Assembly (NCBI GenBank): GCA_030018555.1
Contig: JASEHY010000066.1
Coordinates: 1 to 7,468 of the forward strand
DNA: 7,468 bases
Source: Planctomycetota bacterium
Lineage (GTDB): Bacteria > Planctomycetota > MHYJ01 > JACQXL01
Direction of reading: 5' to 3'
A program made the position numbers and the translations under genes. Positions 1 through 5,463 of this stretch are shown one piece after another; position 1 is the stretch's first letter, and the number at the start of each line of letters is the position of its first letter. The notes beneath the pieces are model-generated. The model searched no databases, was not told the origin of the DNA, and was given only the letters and a program-made list of their open reading frames with translations.

Positions 1-1624
1 TGATAAGAGAGAAGATATAGGATGTGTCGTCTTTAGTATTTGTCAGGGCATAGCCCGAGAGGACGAGTGAGTTCTTGAGATACCCGGTCTTTGCCCAGAT
101 GGTTCTCTTTGCATCAGGGTTCCCCTGCCACTTTTCGCTATTAAGAGATTCTCTAAATACCGTAAAATATTTGTGACGTGATAGGTAATGTAGAAGTTGG
201 ACTATCTGATTGGCAGAGAACCAGTTTTCCCGTGATAATCCGCTACCATCGGCTATGAAATATGAGCCCTCCGGGATACCGACTTCATTGGAAATAAAGC
301 GTCTGACGACCTCCAATCCGCGGCTAAATGTCCCCTGGCGGTAATAGTGAAATGATAGTGTCTTGAGCAATTGTTCAGCATAGAAGTTCTGACTACGCTG
401 GTTGATTACCTTTATTGTTGTTGCCAAGTCGGTTTGTTCCTCGGCGACCTTGACCAAGCCGGCTGTCCCGAGAGTTCCTACGGGATAGGGCTGACTTACG
501 ACTATTATCTTACCGCCCAGAAGAATATTCTTTCTCGTCAGGACCTCCCTGAAGACCGTCCCGAAGAATAATGGCGGATTTGATACCGTAACAAATTCTT
601 TTATCACAGCGTCCTGAGGTGATATTGTTCCGCTGATAGTAATATTGTTTGTTTGAGGAGCACGGTCAAAGATAAGAGAACTCTTCGGTAACTTATTATT
701 TATATCTACATCTAATGAAATATTAACGAACTGCGTTGGGGGAGATACGGAGTATTTTACTTTATCCGCCTGAAGATAGACGGTAATTTCAACGCAATTA
801 TCGTTATAGGAGATAGCCGAGATGGGGGCGCAATACCACCAACTAAATTGCTCTCGGGGCCAGGAAGGGATATAATATTCCTTATCAAAGGCGCTTTCAT
901 CAAGAATCAGGGCTCCTCTGATGGTTTTTATTCCTGAGGAAGCGAGTTTATCAGCCCATTTCTCAAAGATAGCAGTGGGATTATTATCATAAAATCTGCC
1001 TGAGATATTCGGGTCGCCGTTACTTTTGACCACCAGATTGCCCGTAAGAAGATTATTCTTCACCCCCCCATCATAGAAAACCGTTGTGAAGAACTTAAAG
1101 TCAGGCGTGAGCCGGCATAAAGCAGCCGCACTGGAAAAGAGTTTTACATTAGAAGCCACAGACATCAAGCCATCTGCATTCCTTTCATAAACGGTCTGAT
1201 TCTTAGGTTCGCTGGGCTCACTACAAGCAGGTAGGGTTACAATCTTAATAGAGAGAAGTGCGTCCTGCAGAGAGTATCTGTGGATAAGGTCGTCAACCCC
1301 GTTAGAGATACTCCGATGTCCATCGGGGCTGCTATCCGATATGTTCTCTTTAGCCCGTATGGGGAGGGTTGGGGTTGCGGATTTACGGTCGTCCCCTTGG
1401 GACGACCTATCTCTAACGGGGTCAATTTTATTAGTGAGCTCAGCCCCAAGTGGGGGCTGGGTAAATGTGTCTTGCGGTATGGAAAAGTATAAAACTAACC
1501 ACAAAGGCACAAAGAACACAAAGGTTAACCACGATATATTCCTTGGTGATTTCTTTATGCCCTTCTTGCCCAGCCCATCTGGATGGGCTGGGTGAATGTC
1601 TTTGTGGTGAGAAGACGACCTCAT
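1..1624 (-). CDS. dacB: D-alanyl-D-alanine carboxypeptidase/endopeptidase, peptidase S13 (PBP4/DacB family); C-terminus cut by window edge
   Basis: This gene encodes a periplasmic penicillin-binding protein that trims or cleaves peptidoglycan peptides (the known role of the S13 family). The frame is open from ATG 1622-1624, directly preceded by an in-frame TAA, to base 1, giving 541 residues with no stop. All S13 motifs are present: SNVK (Ser158 nucleophile, Lys161), SQN at 411-413 within RSQNFYAEQLLK, DGSGLS at 459-464 and KTG at 512-514. Spacing between motifs is close to E. coli PBP4, and only a short C-terminal tail should be missing. Recognisable S13 sequence begins near residue 111. Residues 1-110 are mostly translated palindromic repeats, and no other in-frame ATG exists before the active site. 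A hydrophobic core at about 30-49, after basic KKGIKKSPR, could act as signal peptide or anchor. The gene lies 11 bp after floA; its nearest Shine-Dalgarno (AAGGA) is 14 nt from the ATG, so coupling to floA is likely. The family call is secure; the exact start is less so. Confidence 0.88.
   Translation of the reverse strand, partial: MRSSSHHKDIHPAHPDGLGKKGIKKSPRNISWLTFVFFVPLWLVLYFSIPQDTFTQPPLGAELTNKIDPVRDRSSQGDDRKSATPTLPIRAKENISDSSPDGHRSISNGVDDLIHRYSLQDALLSIKIVTLPACSEPSEPKNQTVYERNADGLMSVASNVKLFSSAAALCRLTPDFKFFTTVFYDGGVKNNLLTGNLVVKSNGDPNISGRFYDNNPTAIFEKWADKLASSGIKTIRGALILDESAFDKEYYIPSWPREQFSWWYCAPISAISYNDNCVEITVYLQADKVKYSVSPPTQFVNISLDVDINNKLPKSSLIFDRAPQTNNITISGTISPQDAVIKEFVTVSNPPLFFGTVFREVLTRKNILLGGKIIVVSQPYPVGTLGTAGLVKVAEEQTDLATTIKVINQRSQNFYAEQLLKTLSFHYYRQGTFSRGLEVVRRFISNEVGIPEGSYFIADGSGLSRENWFSANQIVQLLHYLSRHKYFTVFRESLNSEKWQGNPDAKRTIWAKTGYLKNSLVLSGYALTNTKDDTSYIFSLI
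1296..1422. repeat. 127-bp palindromic element with 15-bp terminal inverted repeats, inside dacB
   Basis: The ends are perfect 15-bp inverted repeats: ACCCCGTTAGAGATA at 1296-1310 and its complement at 1408-1422. Just inside each end is a further hairpin: CCGATG-tc-CATCGG at 1313-1326, and a perfect 9-bp stem GGTCGTCCC/GGGACGACC (1387-1395 with 1399-1407, three-base loop). The middle is G-rich (1359-1376). The layout TIR-hairpin-hairpin-TIR is MITE-like. The dacB frame passes through it as residues 68-110. There is no transposase and no clear target duplication, so how it moves is unknown. Confidence 0.75.
1426..1475. repeat. CAGCCC-hairpin dispersed repeat, copy 1
   Basis: The hairpin CAGCCCC (1441-1447) / GGGGCTG (1453-1459) has a five-base loop. 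It is flanked by ATTAG on the left and GGGTAAATGTGTCTTGCGG on the right. The right flank matches the segment after copy 2 (GGGTGAATGTCTTTGTGG at 1590-1607), so the repeat unit extends beyond the hairpin. It is translated as part of the DacB N-terminus (about residues 50-66). Confidence 0.6.
1497..1608. repeat. CACAAAG palindromic repeat (interrupted), copy 1
   Basis: The left arm AACCACAAAGGCACAAAG and onward (1497-1524) contains a near-9-bp period of CACAAAG. Its inverted partner follows at 1541-1561 (CCTTGGTG..TTCTTTATGCC, imperfect) and then CTTTGTGGT at 1600-1608. The two pieces of the right arm are separated by about 38 bp carrying the CAGCCC hairpin, as expected for one repeat inserted into another. 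Sequences of this CACAAAG type are, from general knowledge, scattered through many environmental genomes. On the minus strand it encodes the hydrophobic stretch FVFFVPLWL of DacB. Confidence 0.65.
1562..1599. repeat. CAGCCC-hairpin dispersed repeat, copy 2, nested in the CACAAAG palindrome
   Basis: A perfect 10-bp stem CCCAGCCCAT (1569-1578) / ATGGGCTGGG (1583-1592) has a four-base loop. It interrupts what would otherwise be a continuous right arm ending CTTTGTGGT. It is translated in DacB as HPAHPDGLG (residues 11-19). Confidence 0.65.
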
Positions 1625-1635
1625 TTACTCAGTGG

Positions 1636-2652
1636 CTATCCTTTCGGTTTAGTTGGCGGTTGAGCAATAGATTGTCTCATATCAGTATCCGCCTGAATAT
1701 TACGGAGCGAATAATAATCCATTATGCCGAGTTTGCCTTCACGGAATGCATAAGAGATTGCCTTAGGAATCTCTGCTTCTGCTTCAACGACCTTTGCCTT
1801 CATTTCCTGTGTTTTTGCTTTCATTTCCTGTTCTTGAGCCCTGGCCATGGCGGCTCTGGTTTCGGCTCTTGCCTGAGCGACTTTGAGGTCTGCCGCGGCC
1901 TGGTCTGCCTGTAATTTGGCGCCTATATTCTCTCCTACATCAACATCAGCGATATCAATAGAAAGTATCTCAAAGGCGCTACCTGCATCAAGCCCTTTTT
2001 CTAAGACTTTCTTGGAAATACTATCAGGGCTTTCTAAAACCTGCTTGTAGTTCTCTGCTGAACCGATGGTGGTAACGATTCCTTCGCCGACTCTGGCGAT
2101 GATGGTTTCTTCGGTGGCGCCACCAACGAGACGGTCAAGATTAGTCCTTACAGTAACCCTTGCCTTTGCTCTTACTTGAATGCCGTCTTTTGCCACTGCA
2201 TCAATGGTGGTTTTCCCTCCTCTTTGATCAGGGCAATCAATCACTTTTGGTAGCACGCTGGTATGAACTGCATCAAGCACATCACGACCGGCGAGGTCAA
2301 TTGCCATTGCTCGATGTACGGTAAGATTTATGCCTGCTTTATTAGCGGCGATAACCGACCGAACCACTCTAGTTACATTACCTCCTGCTAAATAATGCGC
2401 CTCTAAAATATCAGTGGAAATATCTAATCCTGCTTTTACCGCATTGATTCGGTTTATCACGATTACGGTCCCATCAACCTTTCTAAACCACATTCCTACT
2501 AAATCCAGAATACTTACCGCAGCGCCAGAGAGCAATGCCTGTAACCATAAAAACCCATATTTAAGGAAGATTATTGCTACTACAAAGAGGATTATTAATA
2601 GAATTACAACGCCAATACTGCTGTAGGACATCCAATCTATTATACTAAACAT
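1636..2652 (-). CDS. floA: Flotillin-like protein FloA (SPFH/band-7 membrane scaffold)
   Basis: This 338-residue protein belongs to the bacterial FloA (YqfA) family, whose members oligomerise in functional membrane microdomains and influence membrane fluidity and cell-wall enzymes. Visible features are an N-terminal transmembrane helix (about 13-30), a second hydrophobic membrane-associated stretch (about 33-52), an SPFH-type domain (about 55-230, including NRINAVKAGLDIST and KARVTVRTNLDRLVGG), and an Ala/Glu-rich coiled coil (about 235-300: ADQAAADLKVAQARAE, KAKTQEMKAKVVEAEAE). Length is close to the 331 residues of Bacillus subtilis FloA. The start is supported by AAAAGGAG five bases upstream and a sigma-70 promoter at 2720-2747. 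FloA is often preceded by an NfeD partner gene; here nothing lies upstream on this strand and the downstream partner is dacB, which suggests a link to peptidoglycan turnover (inference). Confidence 0.95.
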   Translation of the reverse strand: MFSIIDWMSYSSIGVVILLIILFVVAIIFLKYGFLWLQALLSGAAVSILDLVGMWFRKVDGTVIVINRINAVKAGLDISTDILEAHYLAGGNVTRVVRSVIAANKAGINLTVHRAMAIDLAGRDVLDAVHTSVLPKVIDCPDQRGGKTTIDAVAKDGIQVRAKARVTVRTNLDRLVGGATEETIIARVGEGIVTTIGSAENYKQVLESPDSISKKVLEKGLDAGSAFEILSIDIADVDVGENIGAKLQADQAAADLKVAQARAETRAAMARAQEQEMKAKTQEMKAKVVEAEAEIPKAISYAFREGKLGIMDYYSLRNIQADTDMRQSIAQPPTKPKG

Positions 2653-2657
2653 AAATT

Positions 2658-2665
2658 CTCCTTTT
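2658..2665 (-). promoter_or_regulatory. Ribosome binding site of floA
   Basis: On the minus strand this reads AAAAGGAG, five bases before the floA ATG. It is the strongest Shine-Dalgarno on this strand of the window and fixes the floA start. Confidence 0.85.
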
Positions 2666-2719
2666 CATTCTTTCCCGCACGATATAATATTTAGTCGCCG
2701 GGATTTTGATTATTAGTAA

Positions 2720-2747
2720 CTTATATAACTTTTTTGGTATTTGTCAA
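2720..2747 (-). promoter_or_regulatory. Sigma-70-type promoter for floA-dacB
   Basis: Read on the minus strand, a consensus TTGACA -35 box (2742-2747) is separated by 16 bp from TATAAG (2720-2725), a 5/6 match to the -10 consensus. Transcription would start near 2713, leaving a leader of about 60 nt before floA. The -35 box is inside the left arm of the 2741-2915 inverted repeat. Not tested by expression data. Confidence 0.65.
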
Positions 2748-2915
2748 CAAATTCAGATTATAATTTCCCAGAAATTCCCCAAATTGTCACCCTGAACTTG
2801 TTTCAGGGTCTGTGCAGATTCCGAAACAAGTTCGGAATGACATCTCAGGATGCGTTTGTTCATATCGTCGGAAGAAGATGGAGAATTTCTGATAATTTCC
2901 AGAATTTGTTGACAG
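2741..2915. repeat. Inverted-repeat module between the divergent genes
   Basis: The outer arms match as inverted repeats: reading outward, both contain GAATTTCTG followed by GAATTTGTTGACA (left arm about 2741-2777 on the minus strand, right arm about 2883-2914 on the plus strand), with a 4-6 bp offset between the blocks. The 13-bp outer block is identical on both sides and ends in TTGACA. With the features 2653-2740 (floA leader and promoter) and 2916-2974 (leader of the next gene), this module accounts for most of the 322-bp intergenic region; no small gene is evident there. Confidence 0.6.
2783..2843. repeat. Mirrored tandem stem-loop repeat (CCCTGAA / TTCCGAA type)
   Basis: Stem-loop one is CCCTGAA-cttgt-TTCAGGG (2790-2808). 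Stem-loop two is ATTCCGAA-acaag-TTCGGAAT (2818-2838). Their cores GAACTTGTTTC (2794-2804) and GAAACAAGTTC (2823-2833) are exact reverse complements, and TGTCA/TGACA flank the pair, so the whole block is one larger palindrome. The stems differ in sequence but each keeps its pairing. I recognise this as a type of dispersed repeat widespread in environmental bacterial genomes; it is not protein-coding here. Confidence 0.75.
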
Positions 2916-2938
2916 GCAATAATTTTAGTGCTTATATG
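2909..2938 (+). promoter_or_regulatory. Sigma-70-type promoter for the rightward operon
   Basis: A consensus TTGACA (2909-2914) is followed after 18 bp by TATATG (2933-2938), or after 17 bp by TTATAT. Transcription would start near 2945, about 30 nt before ATG 2975. This argues that the real start of the next gene is 2975 and that the open frame reaching back to 2741 is non-coding. Confidence 0.55.
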
Positions 2939-2974
2939 GATAAATCTTCGGTTCATATAGAAAGAATAGATACT

Positions 2975-4339
2975 ATGAGGAAAAAGATATTGATAATGGG
3001 TGCCGCAGGCAGGGATTTCCATGTTTTTAATACACTTTACAAGGATAATCAAGACTATGAGATAGTTTGTTTTACCGCCACACAGATTCCTAATATTGAT
3101 AATCGTTTATATCCTCCTGAATTAGCAGGTCCATTATATCCTGCCGGGATTCCTATTAAGCCAGAGCAGTTTCTTATAGATATTATTAGAGAAACTGGGG
3201 TAAGTGAGGTTATTTTTGCATATAGCGATGTATCCTATGAATATATAAAAGGTTGTCGCGAGAAGGTGGAAAAAGAGAAAGTGCAGTTCATATTACTTGA
3301 CCCTACGAAGGCGATGCTCAAGTCCAACAAGCCAGTCATAGCGGTTTGTGCAGTGCGGACAGGTTCAGGAAAGAGTCAAACCAGCAGACGAGTTGTTGAT
3401 ATCCTCAAGAAATACAACAAGAAAGTTGCGGTGGTGCGTCACCCAATGCCCTATGGTAATCTTCTTGAGAGCGTAGTTCAGCGCTTTGAGACCTTTGAAG
3501 ACCTCATCCGTCATAATTGTACCATAGAAGAGAGGGAAGAATACGAGCCACATCTGCATAAGGGAGTCCTGGTTTATGCCGGTGTAGATTATGAGAAAAT
3601 CCTCAGAGCAGCAGAGAAAGAAGTTGATGTAATTGTCTGGGATGGTGGTAATAATGATACGTCATTTTATAAGCCAGATTTACATATTACTGTCTGTGAC
3701 CCTTTAAGAAGTGGACATGAACTTTTATATTATCCCGGCAGGATAAACTTTGAGATGGCTGATGTGCTGGTCATAAATAAGGTTGATGTAGCAAAGGCAG
3801 AGGATGTGGAATCAATCCTGAAAAACGCCCAGCAGTATAATCCATCTGCGGTGGTTATTATGGCAAATTCGCCCGTATTTGTTTCTGACCCTGACAAGAT
3901 TAAGGATAAAAGAGTCCTGGTGATAGAGGATGGTCCGACCGTAACCCATGGTGAGATGCCTTACGGTGCGGGTTTTATCGCCGCTAAAAAGTATCAGGCA
4001 AAGGAAATTGTTGACCCAAGACCTTATGCCAGTGGGACCATTAAGCAGGTCTTTGAACAGTATCCGCAGACCACAATGGTCCTGCCAGCAGTCGGCTATC
4101 ATCAAAAGCAGATTAAAGACCTGGAAGAAACCATAGAGAGATGTCCTTGTGATGTCGTGATTATAGCCACACCTATTAATCTCGGCAGAGTGATAAAGAT
4201 AAATAAACCATGGGTGCGGGTAACCTATGAATTAGAAGAGATTTCCAAGCCAAGACTGGAAAATATCATTACACAGAAATTAGGGATTACGCCATTAGAA
4301 ATGCCTAAATTGGATAATTGTAGAATCTCTGCTTTTTAG
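2975..4339 (+). CDS. Cyclic 2,3-diphosphoglycerate synthetase-like P-loop GTPase (COG2403 type)
   Basis: This 454-residue cytoplasmic protein resembles the predicted-GTPase family that includes archaeal cyclic 2,3-diphosphoglycerate synthetase; bacterial members are usually annotated that way, but their substrate is not established. The N-terminal third looks like a Rossmann-type domain (MGAAGRDFH at 8-16). A P-loop follows (RTGSGKSQTSR, 128-138), then VIVWDGGNND (219-228) and a G4-like VINKVD (266-271). The start at 2975 is chosen because this is where family-like sequence begins (MRKKILIMGAAG), a promoter lies just upstream, and the in-frame extension back to 2741 reads through the stem-loop repeat. 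The ribosome binding site is weak (AGAAAG). It is the first gene of a four-gene run. I am confident of the family but not of the reaction. Confidence 0.82.
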   Translation: MRKKILIMGAAGRDFHVFNTLYKDNQDYEIVCFTATQIPNIDNRLYPPELAGPLYPAGIPIKPEQFLIDIIRETGVSEVIFAYSDVSYEYIKGCREKVEKEKVQFILLDPTKAMLKSNKPVIAVCAVRTGSGKSQTSRRVVDILKKYNKKVAVVRHPMPYGNLLESVVQRFETFEDLIRHNCTIEEREEYEPHLHKGVLVYAGVDYEKILRAAEKEVDVIVWDGGNNDTSFYKPDLHITVCDPLRSGHELLYYPGRINFEMADVLVINKVDVAKAEDVESILKNAQQYNPSAVVIMANSPVFVSDPDKIKDKRVLVIEDGPTVTHGEMPYGAGFIAAKKYQAKEIVDPRPYASGTIKQVFEQYPQTTMVLPAVGYHQKQIKDLEETIERCPCDVVIIATPINLGRVIKINKPWVRVTYELEEISKPRLENIITQKLGITPLEMPKLDNCRISAF

Positions 4340-4369
4340 CAGCACGGTATCTGCAACCTTTCCCAATGA

Positions 4370-4437
4370 ATCCAGCCCCTTTCTGCGGGGTATTAGCCCA
4401 GCCCGCATGCAAGGGCTGGGTTAAAAAGGGGCTGGAT
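4370..4437. repeat. Nested palindrome with CAGCCC hairpin (copy 3) between the GTPase and membrane gene B
   Basis: An outer 13-bp stem ATCCAGCCCCTTT (4370-4382) / AAAGGGGCTGGAT (4425-4437) encloses an inner stem CCCAGCCC (4397-4404) / GGGCTGGG (4413-4420). The inner part with its flanks (ATTAG on the left, GGGTTAAA on the right) matches the two copies at 1426-1475 and 1562-1599. It fills most of the 104-bp gap between the genes. The downstream arm AAAGGGG is the only purine-rich stretch upstream of ATG 4444, so folding could affect translation. It could also act as an mRNA hairpin within the operon. Confidence 0.7.
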
Positions 4438-4443
4438 GAAGTT

Positions 4444-5463
4444 ATGAAGAACTCCAAAATACCTTTATATGTAATGGTCAGTCTATTAAGTATTCTAATT
4501 GCTTTTGCCTGGAATGCGATGCTTAATAAACGAAAACCTGATATGGTGGTCAAAGGAGATTTACGAATAACATATAATCATTATAAAGAAGAAGATGTTG
4601 GATACCCTTACCGATTCTTCGTTAACGTATCTAAAAGAGGTTCCCCGCTTACCAGTGACGCTGTCAAGGTCTATTGGCTTAAAGGTGAGGATTTTAAGGC
4701 AAAATATCCCGATATTAAAAAGGCGGATTTTAGTATCGCAACAATGTCAGGCACCCAGAGAGGCGATTTTTATGCTCACCTATTTGAATCGCGTTCTAAA
4801 AACCAGCGATATTATTTCTTTATGGAGATAGATTCTCCAGAGGGGTCAAACAATATTATTCCTTCCCCCCGCCCAGCAGGGCGTCGCCCCGCCGGGCGAA
4901 CCTCGCCCCGAAGGGTGGGAGGCTCGCCCCCGAATGGGGTGGCATCCCGCCTTAGCGGGGAAGGTGTTATCACGATGCCTGAAAACGCTCTGGGGAAGAA
5001 GGTTTTTTATCGGGTAACCTATAAGCAGGACCCGAATAAATGGGGATTGCTCATTCATATCCTTCTGATGCTTGTTGCCTTTATTCTCCTTATTCACGCC
5101 TTTTATTTTGCCTTTGATTATCTCTGGAATAAAACCGAGTGGAATATTTCTAAAGCAGTATCAAGTATTTTCTGGGGATTGACCTGTTATGGCATCTCAA
5201 GTTTTCCTCTTGGTTTCTGGATTGCCTACGAGAAATCTGGAGTGGTCTGGGGTGGTCTGCCAGTGGGCTTTGATGTTACTGATAATAAAACGCTCTTTAA
5301 TTTTATGTACTATCTTATTCTTTTGATACTGATGAAAGGTTCTGTATTATATAAAGACCATCAGCACAATATTATCAGTAAAAACGCCTTTGCCTGGTTG
5401 ACAATTTTAGGAGGAATTCTATCAATAGTAATCAGGTTTGCAATTCCTCACGGAGATATATGA
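4444..5463 (+). CDS. Unrecognised five-helix membrane protein B, carrying an in-frame palindromic insertion
   Basis: I do not recognise this 339-residue protein. It has one N-terminal helix (6-26), a soluble domain probably outside the membrane (about 30-195), and four C-terminal helices (about 201-222, 236-261, 283-299, 315-333). It is clearly paralogous to the next gene: both end with the pattern I(S/T)SFP(L/I)G, then AY, then W.G(L/I)P and DNK(T/S)LF. Residues 140-174 (PSPRPAGRRPAGRT and onward, very rich in Pro, Gly and Arg) are encoded by a GC-rich palindromic element that the paralogue lacks. ATG 4444 is preferred because the open frame back to 4366 only translates a palindrome, and because MKNSKIPLYV aligns with the paralogue's WPLYV helix start. 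The stop overlaps the next gene. A role in sensing, transport or anchoring is possible but unsupported. Confidence 0.8.
   Translation: MKNSKIPLYVMVSLLSILIAFAWNAMLNKRKPDMVVKGDLRITYNHYKEEDVGYPYRFFVNVSKRGSPLTSDAVKVYWLKGEDFKAKYPDIKKADFSIATMSGTQRGDFYAHLFESRSKNQRYYFFMEIDSPEGSNNIIPSPRPAGRRPAGRTSPRRVGGSPPNGVASRLSGEGVITMPENALGKKVFYRVTYKQDPNKWGLLIHILLMLVAFILLIHAFYFAFDYLWNKTEWNISKAVSSIFWGLTCYGISSFPLGFWIAYEKSGVVWGGLPVGFDVTDNKTLFNFMYYLILLILMKGSVLYKDHQHNIISKNAFAWLTILGGILSIVIRFAIPHGDI
4861..4964. repeat. GC-rich coding palindromic element inside membrane gene B
   Basis: The element is bounded by an 8-bp inverted repeat CCTTCCCC (4861-4868) / GGGGAAGG (4957-4964). Between the ends lies a row of small hairpins: CGCCC-agca-GGGCG (4870-4883), TCGCCC-cgcc-GGGCGA (4884-4899), an imperfect CCTC.GCCC stem (about 4901-4922), and CCCGC-ctta-GCGGG (4946-4959). 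Base composition is far from the AT-rich gene around it. All 104 bp are translated in the host frame without a stop. The core GAGGCTCGCCC (4919-4929) recurs at 5505-5515. Confidence 0.8.

Noticed and set aside
1359..1376. Possible G-quadruplex (runs of 4, 3 and 4 G)
   Set aside because: Only three runs of three or more G occur close together; the fourth is GG, so a stable three-tetrad structure is unlikely.
1465..1914. 149-residue plus-strand open frame
   Set aside because: It lies antisense to the floA 3' end and the dacB start, has Cys/Phe/Leu-rich composition typical of a shadow frame, and reads the CACAAAG repeat.
2759..2764. TATAAT on the plus strand as a promoter -10 box
   Set aside because: No -35 box at 16-18 bp spacing; TTGTCA is only 12 bp upstream. 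The pair at 2909-2938 is better placed.
2741..2974. In-frame extension of the GTPase gene back to an ATG at 2741 (78 extra residues)
   Set aside because: The extension translates the mirrored stem-loop repeat and a promoter region, does not resemble the family, and the Rossmann-like start MRKKILIMGAAG at 2975 fits a normal N-terminus.
2753..3052. 99-residue minus-strand open frame
   Set aside because: It overlaps the stem-loop repeat and the start of the GTPase gene in antisense; no ribosome binding site or family resemblance.
4366..4443. In-frame extension of membrane gene B back to an ATG at 4366 (26 extra residues)
   Set aside because: It only translates the nested palindrome 4370-4437; ATG 4444 begins exactly where similarity to the paralogue's first helix starts.
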